Source: JBIOHP01 sp044449065 (GTDB taxonomy: Bacteria > Bacteroidota > Ignavibacteria > UBA10030 > SZUA-254). Taken from it: a stretch of DNA of 64,000 nucleotides. Location: contig JBIOHP010000010.1 in assembly GCA_044449065.1 (NCBI GenBank), forward strand, positions 62,001 through 126,000, in the 5' to 3' direction. Positions 51,424-61,040 of the stretch are shown here, piece by piece. The notes under the pieces were generated by a model. It was not told the origin of the DNA. It made no database searches and was given only the letters and a program-made list of their open reading frames with translations. A program made the translations under genes and the position numbers. Every line of letters begins with the position of its first letter. Within the stretch, counting starts at the first letter, position 1.

Positions 51424-52758
51424 ATGACAACAAATCCACGATATAAAAAGATAGCTTATGCCATAACCATATTGGCATGCCTTCCCTTTGTGCTCAGCGG
51501 GAGCTGCCGCGATAAGGGCGTAGAGCCAATCCAGATTCCGGTAAAAGAAAATATCCATTTGTCGCTAGTTGATGCAAGTACGACAGAGGTTACTTTACAT
51601 ATACAAGCGGATTCGATGCAATACCCTTGGATGTTATTTCTTAAGCGCACTGGTGATCGCTGGGGATGGCATTCGGATTGGATATACAGTCCGTCCATTG
51701 ATACGGTGGTAACAGTAGATGACAATGATCCCGCGCATGATTACTATTTCAGGGCATATTCTTATACAGGCCTCGATTGGATTGATTCCAGCGCATGGAT
51801 AAAGGTAACGACGATGGATACCACAAGCCACAATTTCACCTGGCAGCGGTTCACGGTTGGTGGTATCGGCTCGTCATTTTATGATGTGGCGATCATTAAT
51901 GATACATGCATCATTGCCGTAGGTGAAATTTACGTGCAAGATTCATCCGGCGCTTTTCCAACACTGTACAATGTTGCGAGATGGAATGGGACACATTGGA
52001 GTTTATCGATGGTAGGTTCTACCAAATTGCAAAGTATATTTGTATTTTCAGAAAATGATATTTGGGTGGGTAGTTCTTCCCCCTATCATTGGGATGGAAC
52101 ATCCTGGCATGGATATCAATTTTCCAATCCTCTATTCAATGGCTATTTAACTAAAATGTGGGGAACAGATTCATCCAATATTTATATTGTTGGAACGAAC
52201 GGCTCTATTGCGTGGTATAATGGCTCTCTCTGGCAAAAGATCGAAAGCGGGACGACGTTCGATCTTAAGGATATCTGGGGAGCAAAGAACCCAAAGACCG
52301 GCGAAACGGAAATCATTACCGTCGGGATTCAACCCGGTATTTCGGGCCAATGCACAATATGGCACATCGCGAGTTCAACGGTAACGGCAATATCCGACAG
52401 CGGAATATTTTATCCATTCACAAGCGTATGGTTCGTGCCGGAATTAAAGTATTATGTCAGCGGAGTTTATATATTCGCAAAAAGAAATCTCGCGGATAAC
52501 AATAGGTGGTCCAGTGACAACGGCTCATTCGCATCGTCCGAGTACAAACCGTCCATACGTGGCAACGGATTAAACGATATTGTCGTCGCGTGCGACGCAG
52601 GAGAAGTTATCCACTTTAACGGGTATTCATGGAGAAACTACCTCACGGAAACCTCGTTAGCAAGTGGAACATATTCTAGAATCGACATCCGGGGCAATAC
52701 GGTCGCTGCGGTAGGATTTAATAATAATTGCGGGGCAATCATTATAGGCAAACGATGA
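51424..52758 (+). CDS. Surface lipoprotein with propeller-like repeats
   Basis: About 444 residues from ATG 51424 (MTTNPRYKKIA). A lipoprotein signal ends in VLSGSC. A fibronectin-like domain (about 30-125) is followed by repeated blocks with NVARWNGTHWSL, SPYHWDGTSWHG, SIAWYNGSLWQKI and VIHFNGYSWRN. These W-N-G-x-x-W blades, each with an ENDIWVG or SNIYIVG strand, indicate a propeller. It is likely surface-exposed in an organism with this envelope. No function is recognised. The frame opens 20 codons earlier, but the signal fits the chosen start. Confidence 0.72.
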   Translation: MTTNPRYKKIAYAITILACLPFVLSGSCRDKGVEPIQIPVKENIHLSLVDASTTEVTLHIQADSMQYPWMLFLKRTGDRWGWHSDWIYSPSIDTVVTVDDNDPAHDYYFRAYSYTGLDWIDSSAWIKVTTMDTTSHNFTWQRFTVGGIGSSFYDVAIINDTCIIAVGEIYVQDSSGAFPTLYNVARWNGTHWSLSMVGSTKLQSIFVFSENDIWVGSSSPYHWDGTSWHGYQFSNPLFNGYLTKMWGTDSSNIYIVGTNGSIAWYNGSLWQKIESGTTFDLKDIWGAKNPKTGETEIITVGIQPGISGQCTIWHIASSTVTAISDSGIFYPFTSVWFVPELKYYVSGVYIFAKRNLADNNRWSSDNGSFASSEYKPSIRGNGLNDIVVACDAGEVIHFNGYSWRNYLTETSLASGTYSRIDIRGNTVAAVGFNNNCGAIIIGKR

Positions 52759-52864
52759 GTAAAACAAGAGAAAGGAGGTGCAAACGGCGCCGGTAAACAA
52801 GAAAAAAACCGGGAGATGATGCGCTAACATCATCCCCCGTAGATGCTGAGATAATACTTCCAAT

Positions 52865-53005
52865 TGTAGGGGGTCTAAAAAGTAACAATTGTGTTTCGCA
52901 AGGTGGCGTTGAACGAGATTTATCTCGTTTAACAATTATAAATAGACACGAATGATATGAACGAGATGAATCTCGTTCAACATGTTACTTTTTAGACCCC
53001 CTACA
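52865..53005. repeat. MITE-like element with perfect 23-base terminal inverted repeats
   Basis: Both ends carry the same 23-base inverted repeat, beginning TGTAGGGGGTCTAAAAAGTA. Inside lie two more palindromes built on AACGAGAT/ATCTCGTT (around 52908-52935 and 52960-52980). It is 141 bases long with no gene. It lies in the 317-base gap between the lipoprotein and protease genes, 70 bases before the protease start. No transposase with matching ends is in the window. Confidence 0.85.
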
Positions 53006-53075
53006 GCGTTACCCCAGCATCTCCAAAATACTAACAAATCAACTCACTATCAAAAACAATTTTGGAGATACAACA

Positions 53076-56000
53076 ATGAAAACGAACAGAACGCTCAATA
53101 TCAGAAGCGGTTTTCTATCACCATTATGGTTGATACATAAAGCCTTCCTGGTTCTGGCGGCTATGGTTATCACTTGTTTTGCCGCATATTCTGCTGAATC
53201 GACACAACCGATGCAAGTACAAATAAGCACAGTAAAATCTTCCTACTATAACGGGAACGGAACAACATATTCAACGCCGTACACAACGCGAGTATCCAAT
53301 TCCGGCGTTCCCTGGATACATCTTCATTTTAACAATGTGAATCTTGGCACGAGCAGTTATATTGAACTGCACGGCAAAAGTGCCAAATCTCTGATTCTGG
53401 ATGGAATATCACTTTCAAAGCAAAATAATTTTAGCGGATTCTTCAACGGCGATTATATCGATGTAACGATCTATGTGGCGCCGAACGACACAAATATTCA
53501 TCTTGAGGTAGACAAAGTATTTTCGGGTCAATCCCCTTCTGGATCTGACGATGAAAGATGTGATCCCAGTAAAGATTTTCGGGTGCCTACTACCACTCCC
53601 GCCCCCGGTGTGTGCAGACTCACATGGTTTTATTTAAATGGAGTAGCGATCGGGAACGGTACAGCATTCTACACGAATTACGGTTTACTGGTAACCGCTG
53701 GACATAATATATATTATGCGCAGCAAAAGAACGCTGATTATATGTCAGTACAATTCAATGTACCCCTTTCAGATAAAGATGGAATAGCTCAACACCCTGA
53801 TGATCCTAACGATGAATATTTCGTTCAACTGAAAAATTTTCCTGCCGGAAATTGGGAGTTCAATGGTCTGGGTGCTGATTGGGCAATCTTCTCCGTAATT
53901 ATGAAGCCAAATCAACCCCCGATTGGGAATCATGGATCTATTGTTATTTCTGAATCCATAAATCCACCGGAACCTGTTACTGCTATCGGCTATGGGTTCG
54001 ACAATAGATATTATCCTATGTATGCATCACGCACACAACAAAAATCTACAGGTTCATTAACGCTGATTAATAGGACTTCGGGCTCAATCTGGTTTAATGC
54101 CTACGTTGCGAGTGGATGCTCTGGAGGTCCGATTCTCAATTCGGATAACCAAGCTATAGGCATTATTACAGATGAGTGTGAAGTGGGAACAGATTACATC
54201 GGAACATCTTTTCTCTACCAACGGTTGAACGATATTTTCTTCTCTTCAACGAACGAGGTAACAGTGGATCAATCAGTATATGCACAAGATCGTTCAAACA
54301 TTTTGCAAAGAGGTGTCCAACAAGGTAACACATTCGTTACCGTTCATGTCGGTAAAATTACAAAATGGAATGGAACGGGATGGGATCAACCAGTTTCTGC
54401 CGACCCCCCACCCAGCTGGCAATATGACCAATCTACTACATCGGTAATATTTCAAGCGGATCCAAATGCAATTCCCGTAAATACTCCTTATTATAAATTC
54501 AATATCTGGTCAGATGATGCGGGCTATCAAAATACGCTTATCGGGGGATTCAACCCTCGTTTGGGAATAAAATATTCAAGATTTATTCCCGTTGCAACGA
54601 ACGTCACATTAAAAGCCCAGCTTCAGACAACAACGGATACGTACGATGGAGGGTATATAGAACTTAAGGACCCGTGGCTTAATGATTTGAAGGATGCAAC
54701 AAACACTAAAGTAAACAACCGCGGGATGGATGCTGTCTTCAATCCCATATCTTATAACCCTATCGACATAGATCATGCGGCTGATGAAAACGGGAATTTA
54801 TACAAAGGCGTGTTCGTGCATCAGGGTAATAAGGATAACCTCCTTCCACCTTATTACACTATCCGTGCTCCGCTAACCCAATACGTTCATGATGGCATTA
54901 AACAATTTGATAGATGGGATGTTACGGGAGCAGATATCATCGATATCGGTGTTAATACCCCCGGCTTTGACACGAAAGCCGTTGTGTTTAATACAGAAGG
55001 AGCTACCGTTACGGCTGTGTATAAATCAATTACCAGCGTTCCCACAACGGTATCGAACAGGTGGAACATGCTCAGCGTCCCTGTGAAAGAAGTGAATTTT
55101 TCCCGAAACGCCGTGTTTGCGAATGCCCTTCCAGGCGATGCAAACCTTGTAACGTGGAGCGGTCAAATTTATGTGTCACCTCAAACATTAGATAACCGCG
55201 TTGGGTACTGGGTAAATTATCCCTCCACGCCTTCAAGCCAGAATGTCACCTATTCCGGCATCGCGCAAGATTCCTTCCATATTGCCGTGAAAACCGGCTG
55301 GAATATGATCGGTTCGTTATATCAGGATATTAACCGATCCAAGATTTCTGCGTCGGGCACTGCTTTTTCGTCCAATTTTTTTGGATTTAATGCAGGATAT
55401 GTTATGACAGACGTCATTCAAGCCGGAAAGGGATACTGGATTAAAGTGAATCAGGACGGTCAGTTATTTATGGATAAAAACTCTACCGGCAGCGGGGGCA
55501 CCCTCGCCTGCACACCGCAGCCCTCCAATCCGATGGGCGCTCCGCCTGTCCCTGCGCCTTTCTCGCCCAGCAATGGTTCCAGCGGCGTATCAACAATTCC
55601 CACCTTAACCTGGACCGCATCAACCGGCGCAACGTCGTATCACTTGCAGGTTGCAACTGATTTATGCTTCACTTCGATATTCTATGATTCTCCCGGTCTC
55701 ACCACCACATCGGAACAGATTGATCCGTGCTCATACAGCACCACGTATTACTGGCGGGTAAATGCGACCAATGGCGTAACGAGCATCTGGTCTGATATCT
55801 ATTCCTTCACTGTGCAAAGCAATGGCGGCGGCGGCTGCCTTGCATCTTCCATGGTATCTCTTGATCAATTCATTGTCACAGACGCCGCTGGTAATAGTCA
55901 ACAAATGTATGCCGTCAACGGCGGTCGAACCTTAAATTTAGGATTTACGGATTTCGATATGCCTCCGGTTACCCCCAGGGGAATCTTTCACGCGCGATTT

Positions 56001-56570
56001 AAATCCGGAAAGTTCATTGAAAAAATTATGCCGAATCGTGGTCAATCAAGAATTCCAATTTCTATAAAGGACGTCAAATATCCTGTAACGATTCATTGGA
56101 AGCTCCAAGGCGAAAACGCTGCTTCGTATTGGCTTAATGAGCCCGGAAGCGGAAAGAATCAAATTCCAATGACAGGGTCAGGAAGCATGGCATTGAGCAA
56201 TACCGGGAGTGATGGGATAGTAATCATTGCCTCGGCTATAAACCCCTGTCTGCCAGCTAAAACAATTTCAAAATTTATCGATGACGGAGTAACCAGCGCA
56301 ACGCCTGCAACGTATCTCCTGCATCAAAACATGCCTAACCCGTTCAATCCAACGACGATGATTAATTACGAGCTGCCTGAAGCGGGTCATGTTACGTTGA
56401 AAGTCTATAACATGCTTGGTCAGGAAGTCGCAACGCTAGTGGATGAAGTGCAGGACGCCGGCTACCGCACGGCAAGATTTGACGGGAATAACGTATCGAG
56501 CGGAGTATATTTTTATAGATTAGTCGCGGGGGGCTTCAGCGATTTTAAAAAGATGATATTAGTGAAATAA
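53076..56570 (+). CDS. T9SS-exported trypsin-like serine protease
   Basis: 1164 residues. After a signal peptide (about 12-42) and an N-terminal beta domain, a chymotrypsin-fold region shows the triad: His in LLVTAGHN (about residue 209), Asp in ADWAIF (about 268) and Ser in GCSGGPIL (about 350). Next come a beta region with repeat-like modules, a fibronectin-like domain (about 830-915: SGVSTIPTLTWTAS, YYWRVNATNG), and a T9SS type A sorting domain at the end (QNMPNPFNPTTMI, YFYRLVAGG). It is secreted or surface-bound and probably degrades extracellular protein. A terminator follows at once. A MITE-like element lies just before the gene. Confidence 0.87.
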   Translation: MKTNRTLNIRSGFLSPLWLIHKAFLVLAAMVITCFAAYSAESTQPMQVQISTVKSSYYNGNGTTYSTPYTTRVSNSGVPWIHLHFNNVNLGTSSYIELHGKSAKSLILDGISLSKQNNFSGFFNGDYIDVTIYVAPNDTNIHLEVDKVFSGQSPSGSDDERCDPSKDFRVPTTTPAPGVCRLTWFYLNGVAIGNGTAFYTNYGLLVTAGHNIYYAQQKNADYMSVQFNVPLSDKDGIAQHPDDPNDEYFVQLKNFPAGNWEFNGLGADWAIFSVIMKPNQPPIGNHGSIVISESINPPEPVTAIGYGFDNRYYPMYASRTQQKSTGSLTLINRTSGSIWFNAYVASGCSGGPILNSDNQAIGIITDECEVGTDYIGTSFLYQRLNDIFFSSTNEVTVDQSVYAQDRSNILQRGVQQGNTFVTVHVGKITKWNGTGWDQPVSADPPPSWQYDQSTTSVIFQADPNAIPVNTPYYKFNIWSDDAGYQNTLIGGFNPRLGIKYSRFIPVATNVTLKAQLQTTTDTYDGGYIELKDPWLNDLKDATNTKVNNRGMDAVFNPISYNPIDIDHAADENGNLYKGVFVHQGNKDNLLPPYYTIRAPLTQYVHDGIKQFDRWDVTGADIIDIGVNTPGFDTKAVVFNTEGATVTAVYKSITSVPTTVSNRWNMLSVPVKEVNFSRNAVFANALPGDANLVTWSGQIYVSPQTLDNRVGYWVNYPSTPSSQNVTYSGIAQDSFHIAVKTGWNMIGSLYQDINRSKISASGTAFSSNFFGFNAGYVMTDVIQAGKGYWIKVNQDGQLFMDKNSTGSGGTLACTPQPSNPMGAPPVPAPFSPSNGSSGVSTIPTLTWTASTGATSYHLQVATDLCFTSIFYDSPGLTTTSEQIDPCSYSTTYYWRVNATNGVTSIWSDIYSFTVQSNGGGGCLASSMVSLDQFIVTDAAGNSQQMYAVNGGRTLNLGFTDFDMPPVTPRGIFHARFKSGKFIEKIMPNRGQSRIPISIKDVKYPVTIHWKLQGENAASYWLNEPGSGKNQIPMTGSGSMALSNTGSDGIVIIASAINPCLPAKTISKFIDDGVTSATPATYLLHQNMPNPFNPTTMINYELPEAGHVTLKVYNMLGQEVATLVDEVQDAGYRTARFDGNNVSSGVYFYRLVAGGFSDFKKMILVK

Positions 56571-56596
56571 CCCCATCCAAATTCACCATAACCAAA

Positions 56597-56637
56597 AGAG
56601 CCGACTCAATATAAAAAGAGTCGGCTCTCTTGTTTTT
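56597..56637 (+). terminator. Intrinsic terminator after the protease gene
   Basis: AGAGCCGACTC and GAGTCGGCTCT pair perfectly around a 10-base loop and run into CTTGTTTTT. The rest of the 316-base gap before mazG shows no other feature. Confidence 0.93.
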
Positions 56638-56886
56638 CCCCCACTTATTGGTTCTTCTCTATATACTTTATCCACTACCTATCCACACCCTCTCGTAAAA
56701 TTAGTCCCTTTTACCATACATAATTGTGGATAACGTTGTTGATAAAAAGTGAATAAATTCTTTAAAAAACGGCGAAAATCCAGTTGCATCCTACATCCCA
56801 ATTGAGTAGTTTATAGCGTTTATCATCTCGTGAATACTGAACCGTATGTATGATGAAAATTTTATATCACGAAAGGATTTATAGAG

Positions 56887-57651
56887 TTGCCGTATCCGGA
56901 ATTTGAATATTTTGTAGAGATCACCAAACGCCTGCGGAAAGAATGCCCATGGGACCGCGAGCAGACGCATGCCTCCATCCGCATGGGTCTTATCGAAGAA
57001 GCGTACGAGGTCGTTGAATCGATCGATAATAACGATATGCCCGAACTGAAAAAAGAGCTTGGCGATCTCCTGCTCCAGGTGGTCTTCCACTCCAATATCG
57101 CCGAAGAAACGAATGCGTTCACGCTGCAACAGGTTATCGAAGCGATCACGGAAAAACTTATCGCCCGGCACCCCCATGTATTCGGCAATACGGAAGTCAC
57201 CGGCTCCGAACATGTAAAAGAGAACTGGGAAAAATTGAAAATGAAAGAGGGCCGTGAATCGGTTATGGACGGCGTTCCGAAAGAACTCCCCGCCCTTCTG
57301 CGCGCGTACCGCCTGCAGGAAAAAGCGTCGAAGGTCGGTTTTGACTGGCAAAAACGGGAAGATGTCTGGAATAAAGTGACCGAGGAAATTGCCGAGCTTC
57401 ATCATGCAATCGCTTCGGAAAACATTCCGGAAATGGAAGCGGAGTTGGGCGATCTCTTGTTCAGCATCGTGAATTACTCCCGGTTTATCCGCGTCAATCC
57501 CGAAGTCGCGCTGCGCCGTTCAGTTGAAAAATTTATTGAACGGTTCACCTTCATCGAACGAAAACTGAAAGAGCGCGGCAAGAACATCCAAACTTCCTCG
57601 TTTGAAGAAATGGACAAGCTATGGGACGAGGCAAAAAAGGATAAATTGTAA
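56887..57651 (+). CDS. mazG: Nucleoside triphosphate pyrophosphohydrolase MazG
   Basis: 254 residues with two MazG domains, as in E. coli MazG (263). The first has CPWDREQTHASI, EEAYEVVE and ELGDLLLQVVFHS; the second has KVTEEIAELHHAI and ELGDLLFSIVNYSR, the metal-binding E-x2-E and E-x2-D pairs. It hydrolyses NTPs and dNTPs to monophosphate and pyrophosphate, and can affect ppGpp levels and mutagenesis. The start is a TTG at 56887 with AAGGA upstream at long spacing. No MazEF toxin genes are near. Confidence 0.93.
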   Translation: MPYPEFEYFVEITKRLRKECPWDREQTHASIRMGLIEEAYEVVESIDNNDMPELKKELGDLLLQVVFHSNIAEETNAFTLQQVIEAITEKLIARHPHVFGNTEVTGSEHVKENWEKLKMKEGRESVMDGVPKELPALLRAYRLQEKASKVGFDWQKREDVWNKVTEEIAELHHAIASENIPEMEAELGDLLFSIVNYSRFIRVNPEVALRRSVEKFIERFTFIERKLKERGKNIQTSSFEEMDKLWDEAKKDKL

Positions 57652-57884
57652 ACGGACTATTACTCTATCCATATGGCTCATTCTTTTGAACCTCCACCGA
57701 TGAAGCGATACATCCGATAAATACTTTAACTGCATGAAATTACAAGAAATTATAACGATATTTGGTATTAAATAAATAATTTTGTACCATTAGACGATTT
57801 ATAGTAAGGGGTAATTTTTAAGAATATGAGTAATAGGGGCTGACAGTACATTTTGAATTGTAAATTTTTGAAAGGACAACTACA

Positions 57885-58622
57885 TTGAACGAACAAGGTA
57901 CCCCCCTTAAGATACTCTTTGCGGAAGACGAAGATAACCTCCGGGTTATCATCACGGAAATTCTCTCGGCGTACGGCGGCTTCGATGTAACCGCCTGCCC
58001 AAACGGAAAAGACGCCATAGCGCTCCTCAAGAATGATAAGTTCGATATTGTGATCCTTGATTACAAAATGCCCGGCGCATCGGGCTTGAACGTGCTGCAG
58101 TGGATGCATGAACAAAAGATGGACACCCCCTCGCTGGTCATGACCGGCGCGGGCACGGAAACCGTTGCCGTGGAAGCGATGAAGTTGGGCGCGTACGATT
58201 ACGTAAGAAAAGAACACGTGGAAATGGATCACCTTCCTATCCTCATCCGCGGGATTTACGAACGGTATCTGTTCAAAAAAGAAAAAGCGCTGCGGACCCG
58301 GGTTGCCGAGAACAACCTTGAAGAAATAATGCGCTTCAACGATACCATCGAACCGATATCCTCCATTCTGAAAAAAGCTCTGATGAAAATGGAAGGCGAT
58401 ATTATAAAGTATGAAGGGGAATTAACTCCCGAGCTCAGCGCAGAAAGCCGGGAACGGCTTATGAGCGCCCTCTCATCGATCAAACAGGATCAAAGCGTGA
58501 TTTCGTTCGCGATAAGTTCGCTGCTCAATTTTACAAAATCACTTTGTGAAAATATTGCCGGCGACACGCTGCCCAACGTCCAGTTTGACCAACCGGTACA
58601 GGATAAAGTTAAGAAGAAATAA
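57885..58622 (+). CDS. Response-regulator receiver protein without a known output domain
   Basis: 245 residues from TTG 57885 (AAAGGA 8-9 bases upstream). The receiver (about 8-125) has the acidic pair AEDEDN, phospho-acceptor Asp in VILDYKMP (about residue 59), MTGAG and Lys in YVRKEH. The C-terminal 120 residues are helical with no DNA-binding or enzyme motif. It resembles the free-standing receiver regulators that signal through protein contacts. No sensor kinase is adjacent. A methyltransferase gene follows 151 bases later. Confidence 0.85.
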   Translation: MNEQGTPLKILFAEDEDNLRVIITEILSAYGGFDVTACPNGKDAIALLKNDKFDIVILDYKMPGASGLNVLQWMHEQKMDTPSLVMTGAGTETVAVEAMKLGAYDYVRKEHVEMDHLPILIRGIYERYLFKKEKALRTRVAENNLEEIMRFNDTIEPISSILKKALMKMEGDIIKYEGELTPELSAESRERLMSALSSIKQDQSVISFAISSLLNFTKSLCENIAGDTLPNVQFDQPVQDKVKKK

Positions 58623-58773
58623 CAATTTAGTTGCGCGGGATATGTTGCCATCGATTGGCGCGTTTCCGATCATTCGGGCTAATGCAAAGTCGTTGCATTG
58701 GTTTCTTTCCAAAAGTATTTTCATTTCCATCCCCCGTATTGTACGTTCAGAATAAAAGGCGTATTTTGTATTC

Positions 58774-59490
58774 ATGGGCGTAAAAAATAAATTGGCAAAA
58801 CTCTTCCGCGATCCCATCGGCGTATTGCGGCGAAGAATTCAAGGTCTGACCGAACTCAAGCGTTTCAAAAAAGGGACGGATTATAAGGCGGGAGATTACT
58901 GGAAACACCGCCATACTACCTATGGATTTGATTTGCGGGGAGTCGGGGATAAATCAAAATCACATGATGAAAATATGCAACTCCTCGCGGAAGGATCGAA
59001 AGTATTCCTCGCGGTTTGCAGGGAAGCCGGAGTTGATTTTAAACGTTCGCGCACACTCGATATCGGCTGCGGAACGGGATATTTTGCCAAAATTCTGCTG
59101 GAGGAAGGCGTTTCCGATTACCTCGGCGTCGATATTGCCGATACATTATTCGACGGATTACGCAAGCAATTGCCGGGTTTCCGGTTCCTACAAGTTGATG
59201 TTTCCACCCAGCAACTTGATGGAACGTTCGATCTCATCTTTGCCATGGATGTGCTCCAGCATATTACGGATGAATATAAATTCTCTTATGCGATTGAGAA
59301 TATTAAAGCGCATTTATCGGAGGAAGGTGTAGTCGTTATATCTATTAATTTAGGCGAGAATGAACGGTCTTCATTCTATATGGTCAAGCGTCCCTTCCGG
59401 ACATTCCAAAAAATGTTCCCTGAATATACGATCAGCGAGCCAAAGCCCTACGCTGAGAGCCACGTGTTTAGTTTGAGGCGGGCTAAATAG
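58774..59490 (+). CDS. Class I SAM-dependent methyltransferase
   Basis: 238 residues. A basic N-terminal extension (about 1-75) precedes the Rossmann methyltransferase core with motif I LDIGCGTGYFAKILL (about 96-110), the acidic GVDIAD and the post-motif FDLIFAMDVLQHI. The substrate is unknown; the core resembles the small-molecule Methyltransf_11/25 group. No cluster genes suggest a pathway. Confidence 0.85.
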   Translation: MGVKNKLAKLFRDPIGVLRRRIQGLTELKRFKKGTDYKAGDYWKHRHTTYGFDLRGVGDKSKSHDENMQLLAEGSKVFLAVCREAGVDFKRSRTLDIGCGTGYFAKILLEEGVSDYLGVDIADTLFDGLRKQLPGFRFLQVDVSTQQLDGTFDLIFAMDVLQHITDEYKFSYAIENIKAHLSEEGVVVISINLGENERSSFYMVKRPFRTFQKMFPEYTISEPKPYAESHVFSLRRAK

Positions 59491-59564
59491 TAATATTCAC
59501 GCGGTTGGAATGAGTCATTCCGTCCCGATGAATTCGGGATCGAAATCTGTGTGGGTTCAGAGGG

Positions 59565-59688
59565 GTCGTCCGAAAAGAACTTCCTCCCCTCAGGTGGAGT
59601 CATGCTGAACTTGGTTCAGCATCTGTTTCCGATAATTTTTGGATCCTGAAACAAGTTCAGGATGACAAACTCTTTCTTTTTGGACGAC
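59565..59688. repeat. Nested-palindrome element (GTCGTCC ends)
   Basis: GTCGTCCGAAAAGAA on the left pairs with TTTCTTTTTGGACGAC on the right (one mismatch), about 124 bases overall. Inside are two hairpins: CATGCTGAAC...GTTCAGCATC and ATCCTGAAAC...GTTCAGGAT. A further CCCGATGAATTCGGG palindrome lies just outside on the left. It is non-coding, in the gap between the methyltransferase and PhoH genes, which converge here. Confidence 0.75.
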
Positions 59689-59732
59689 GCCTGACCCGGA
59701 TTGGGGTTATACAACACTATGCTGGTAATTTC

Positions 59733-60725
59733 TCATTTGTCGTTCTTTTTCGGCGCGGCGTGATATTTATCATACGCGTCGATAATATCTTTCACCAACT
59801 TATGCCGTACAACGTCGCTCTTATTGAAATACACAAATTGTATGCCCTGAATTTTTTGCAATATCTCCTGTATCTGCACAAGCCCGGAAATTGTTTTTAC
59901 CGGCAGATCGATCTGGGTGATATCGCCGGTGATGATCGCTTTCGAGTTTGCGCCAAGCCGCGTGAGAAACATCTTCATCTGCATCGCCGACGCGTTCTGC
60001 GCTTCATCAAGGATGACGAACGCATTATTGAGCGTCCTGCCGCGCATATAGGCGAGCGGCACGACTTCAATGACGTTGCGCTCAACATAGGTTTTTAATT
60101 TATCGGGCGGTATCATATCATCTAACGCGTCATAGAGCGGTCGCAGGTACGGATCGACTTTTTGCTGCAAATCACCGGGGAGAAATCCGAGTGATTCCCC
60201 CGCTTCGACCGCGGGTCTGGCAAGGACAATTTTCATTACATCGCGATTCTTCAATGCGGCGACCGCCATCGCAACAGCGAGATATGTTTTCCCCGTTCCC
60301 GCCGGTCCGATAGCGAAGACAATATCGTTCTTTTTAATCATGCGGATATATTCCCGCTGACCGCCTGTCTTTGCTTTAATAATCCCGTTGCGGGTGAACA
60401 GCACCGAAGTTTCAACGTCCTCCTGCGTTGCCTCCGATGCATACGATTTGGGCAGCGCTCCCTCTCCGTTCACTCGAATCAGATCGATCACGGTTTCGAC
60501 GTCGTTGATGGATAGTTCGTCGTTCTTGGTAAGGATATAAATAAATTCTTTAAAGATTTTTTCAAGCTGTTCTACCTCCTGCAGATCACCCTTAAATGTC
60601 ATTGAATCCCCGCGGACGGTGATGGATGCATCGAAGTGATCTTCCACGGTACGCAGATTGGCGTCGTTCAATCCAAGCAATTTTACCATATCGACGCCTT
60701 CTGCCTTCAATTTACGTTCGGTCAA
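59733..60725 (-). CDS. PhoH family ATPase
   Basis: 330 residues. An N-terminal KH-like/PhoH-N part (about 10-110) is followed by a P-loop domain: Walker A GPAGTGKTYLAVA (about 141-153), Walker B FVILDEAQN, and the signature SLGFLPGDLQQKVDPYLRPL. Family members bind RNA and are linked to ribosome maturation and stress. Many are found beside ybeY, but that gene is not adjacent here. The start is a TTG at 60725 with an AAGGAG at long spacing (about 12 bases). Confidence 0.93.
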   Translation of the reverse strand: MTERKLKAEGVDMVKLLGLNDANLRTVEDHFDASITVRGDSMTFKGDLQEVEQLEKIFKEFIYILTKNDELSINDVETVIDLIRVNGEGALPKSYASEATQEDVETSVLFTRNGIIKAKTGGQREYIRMIKKNDIVFAIGPAGTGKTYLAVAMAVAALKNRDVMKIVLARPAVEAGESLGFLPGDLQQKVDPYLRPLYDALDDMIPPDKLKTYVERNVIEVVPLAYMRGRTLNNAFVILDEAQNASAMQMKMFLTRLGANSKAIITGDITQIDLPVKTISGLVQIQEILQKIQGIQFVYFNKSDVVRHKLVKDIIDAYDKYHAAPKKNDK

Positions 60726-60788
60726 GTTTGAGTTTTTCTCCTTTCAATGTGCGGGGTTGTAATGTTGGTAAGCTGATGGTCTGTATAA

Positions 60789-60931
60789 AGAGTCTGTCTG
60801 AAAACCCTGTTTTGTAGTAGCCGACCCGCCTGACTGTACGGGCTGGTCACCGGATCGGCGGCTACTTTGAATCTGATTGGGCATTCGCGAAGTTCTGGCG
60901 ACCCGCTACTACAAGTTCTCGGACAGAGTCT
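60789..60931. repeat. Nested-palindrome element (AGAGTCTGTC ends)
   Basis: AGAGTCTGTCTGA on the left pairs with TCGGACAGAGTCT on the right with one mismatch. Within it TGTAGTAGC on the left pairs with GCTACTACA on the right. The inner TGTAGTAGCCGA resembles the arms of the repeat at 36.05 kb. About 143 bases, non-coding, in the gap upstream of the PhoH start. Confidence 0.75.
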
Positions 60932-60985
60932 AAAAACAGAACCCCCCTTCGCATCCCGGGTTATCGGGAAGTACGCAAGGGGGGT
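60929..60985 (-). terminator. Intrinsic terminator after the LysM protein gene
   Basis: On the minus strand ACCCCCCTTGCGTA pairs with TGCGAAGGGGGGT across a loop containing CCCGATAACCCGGG, then TTCTGTTTTTAG. It sits 56 bases past the stop of the LysM gene and overlaps the end of the AGAGTCTGTC element. Confidence 0.8.
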
Positions 60986-61040
60986 ACTGTTGAAACTAAA
61001 CGCTGCCAAAGAAGTTCGCGTTTCCGCTAACACTCCATAG

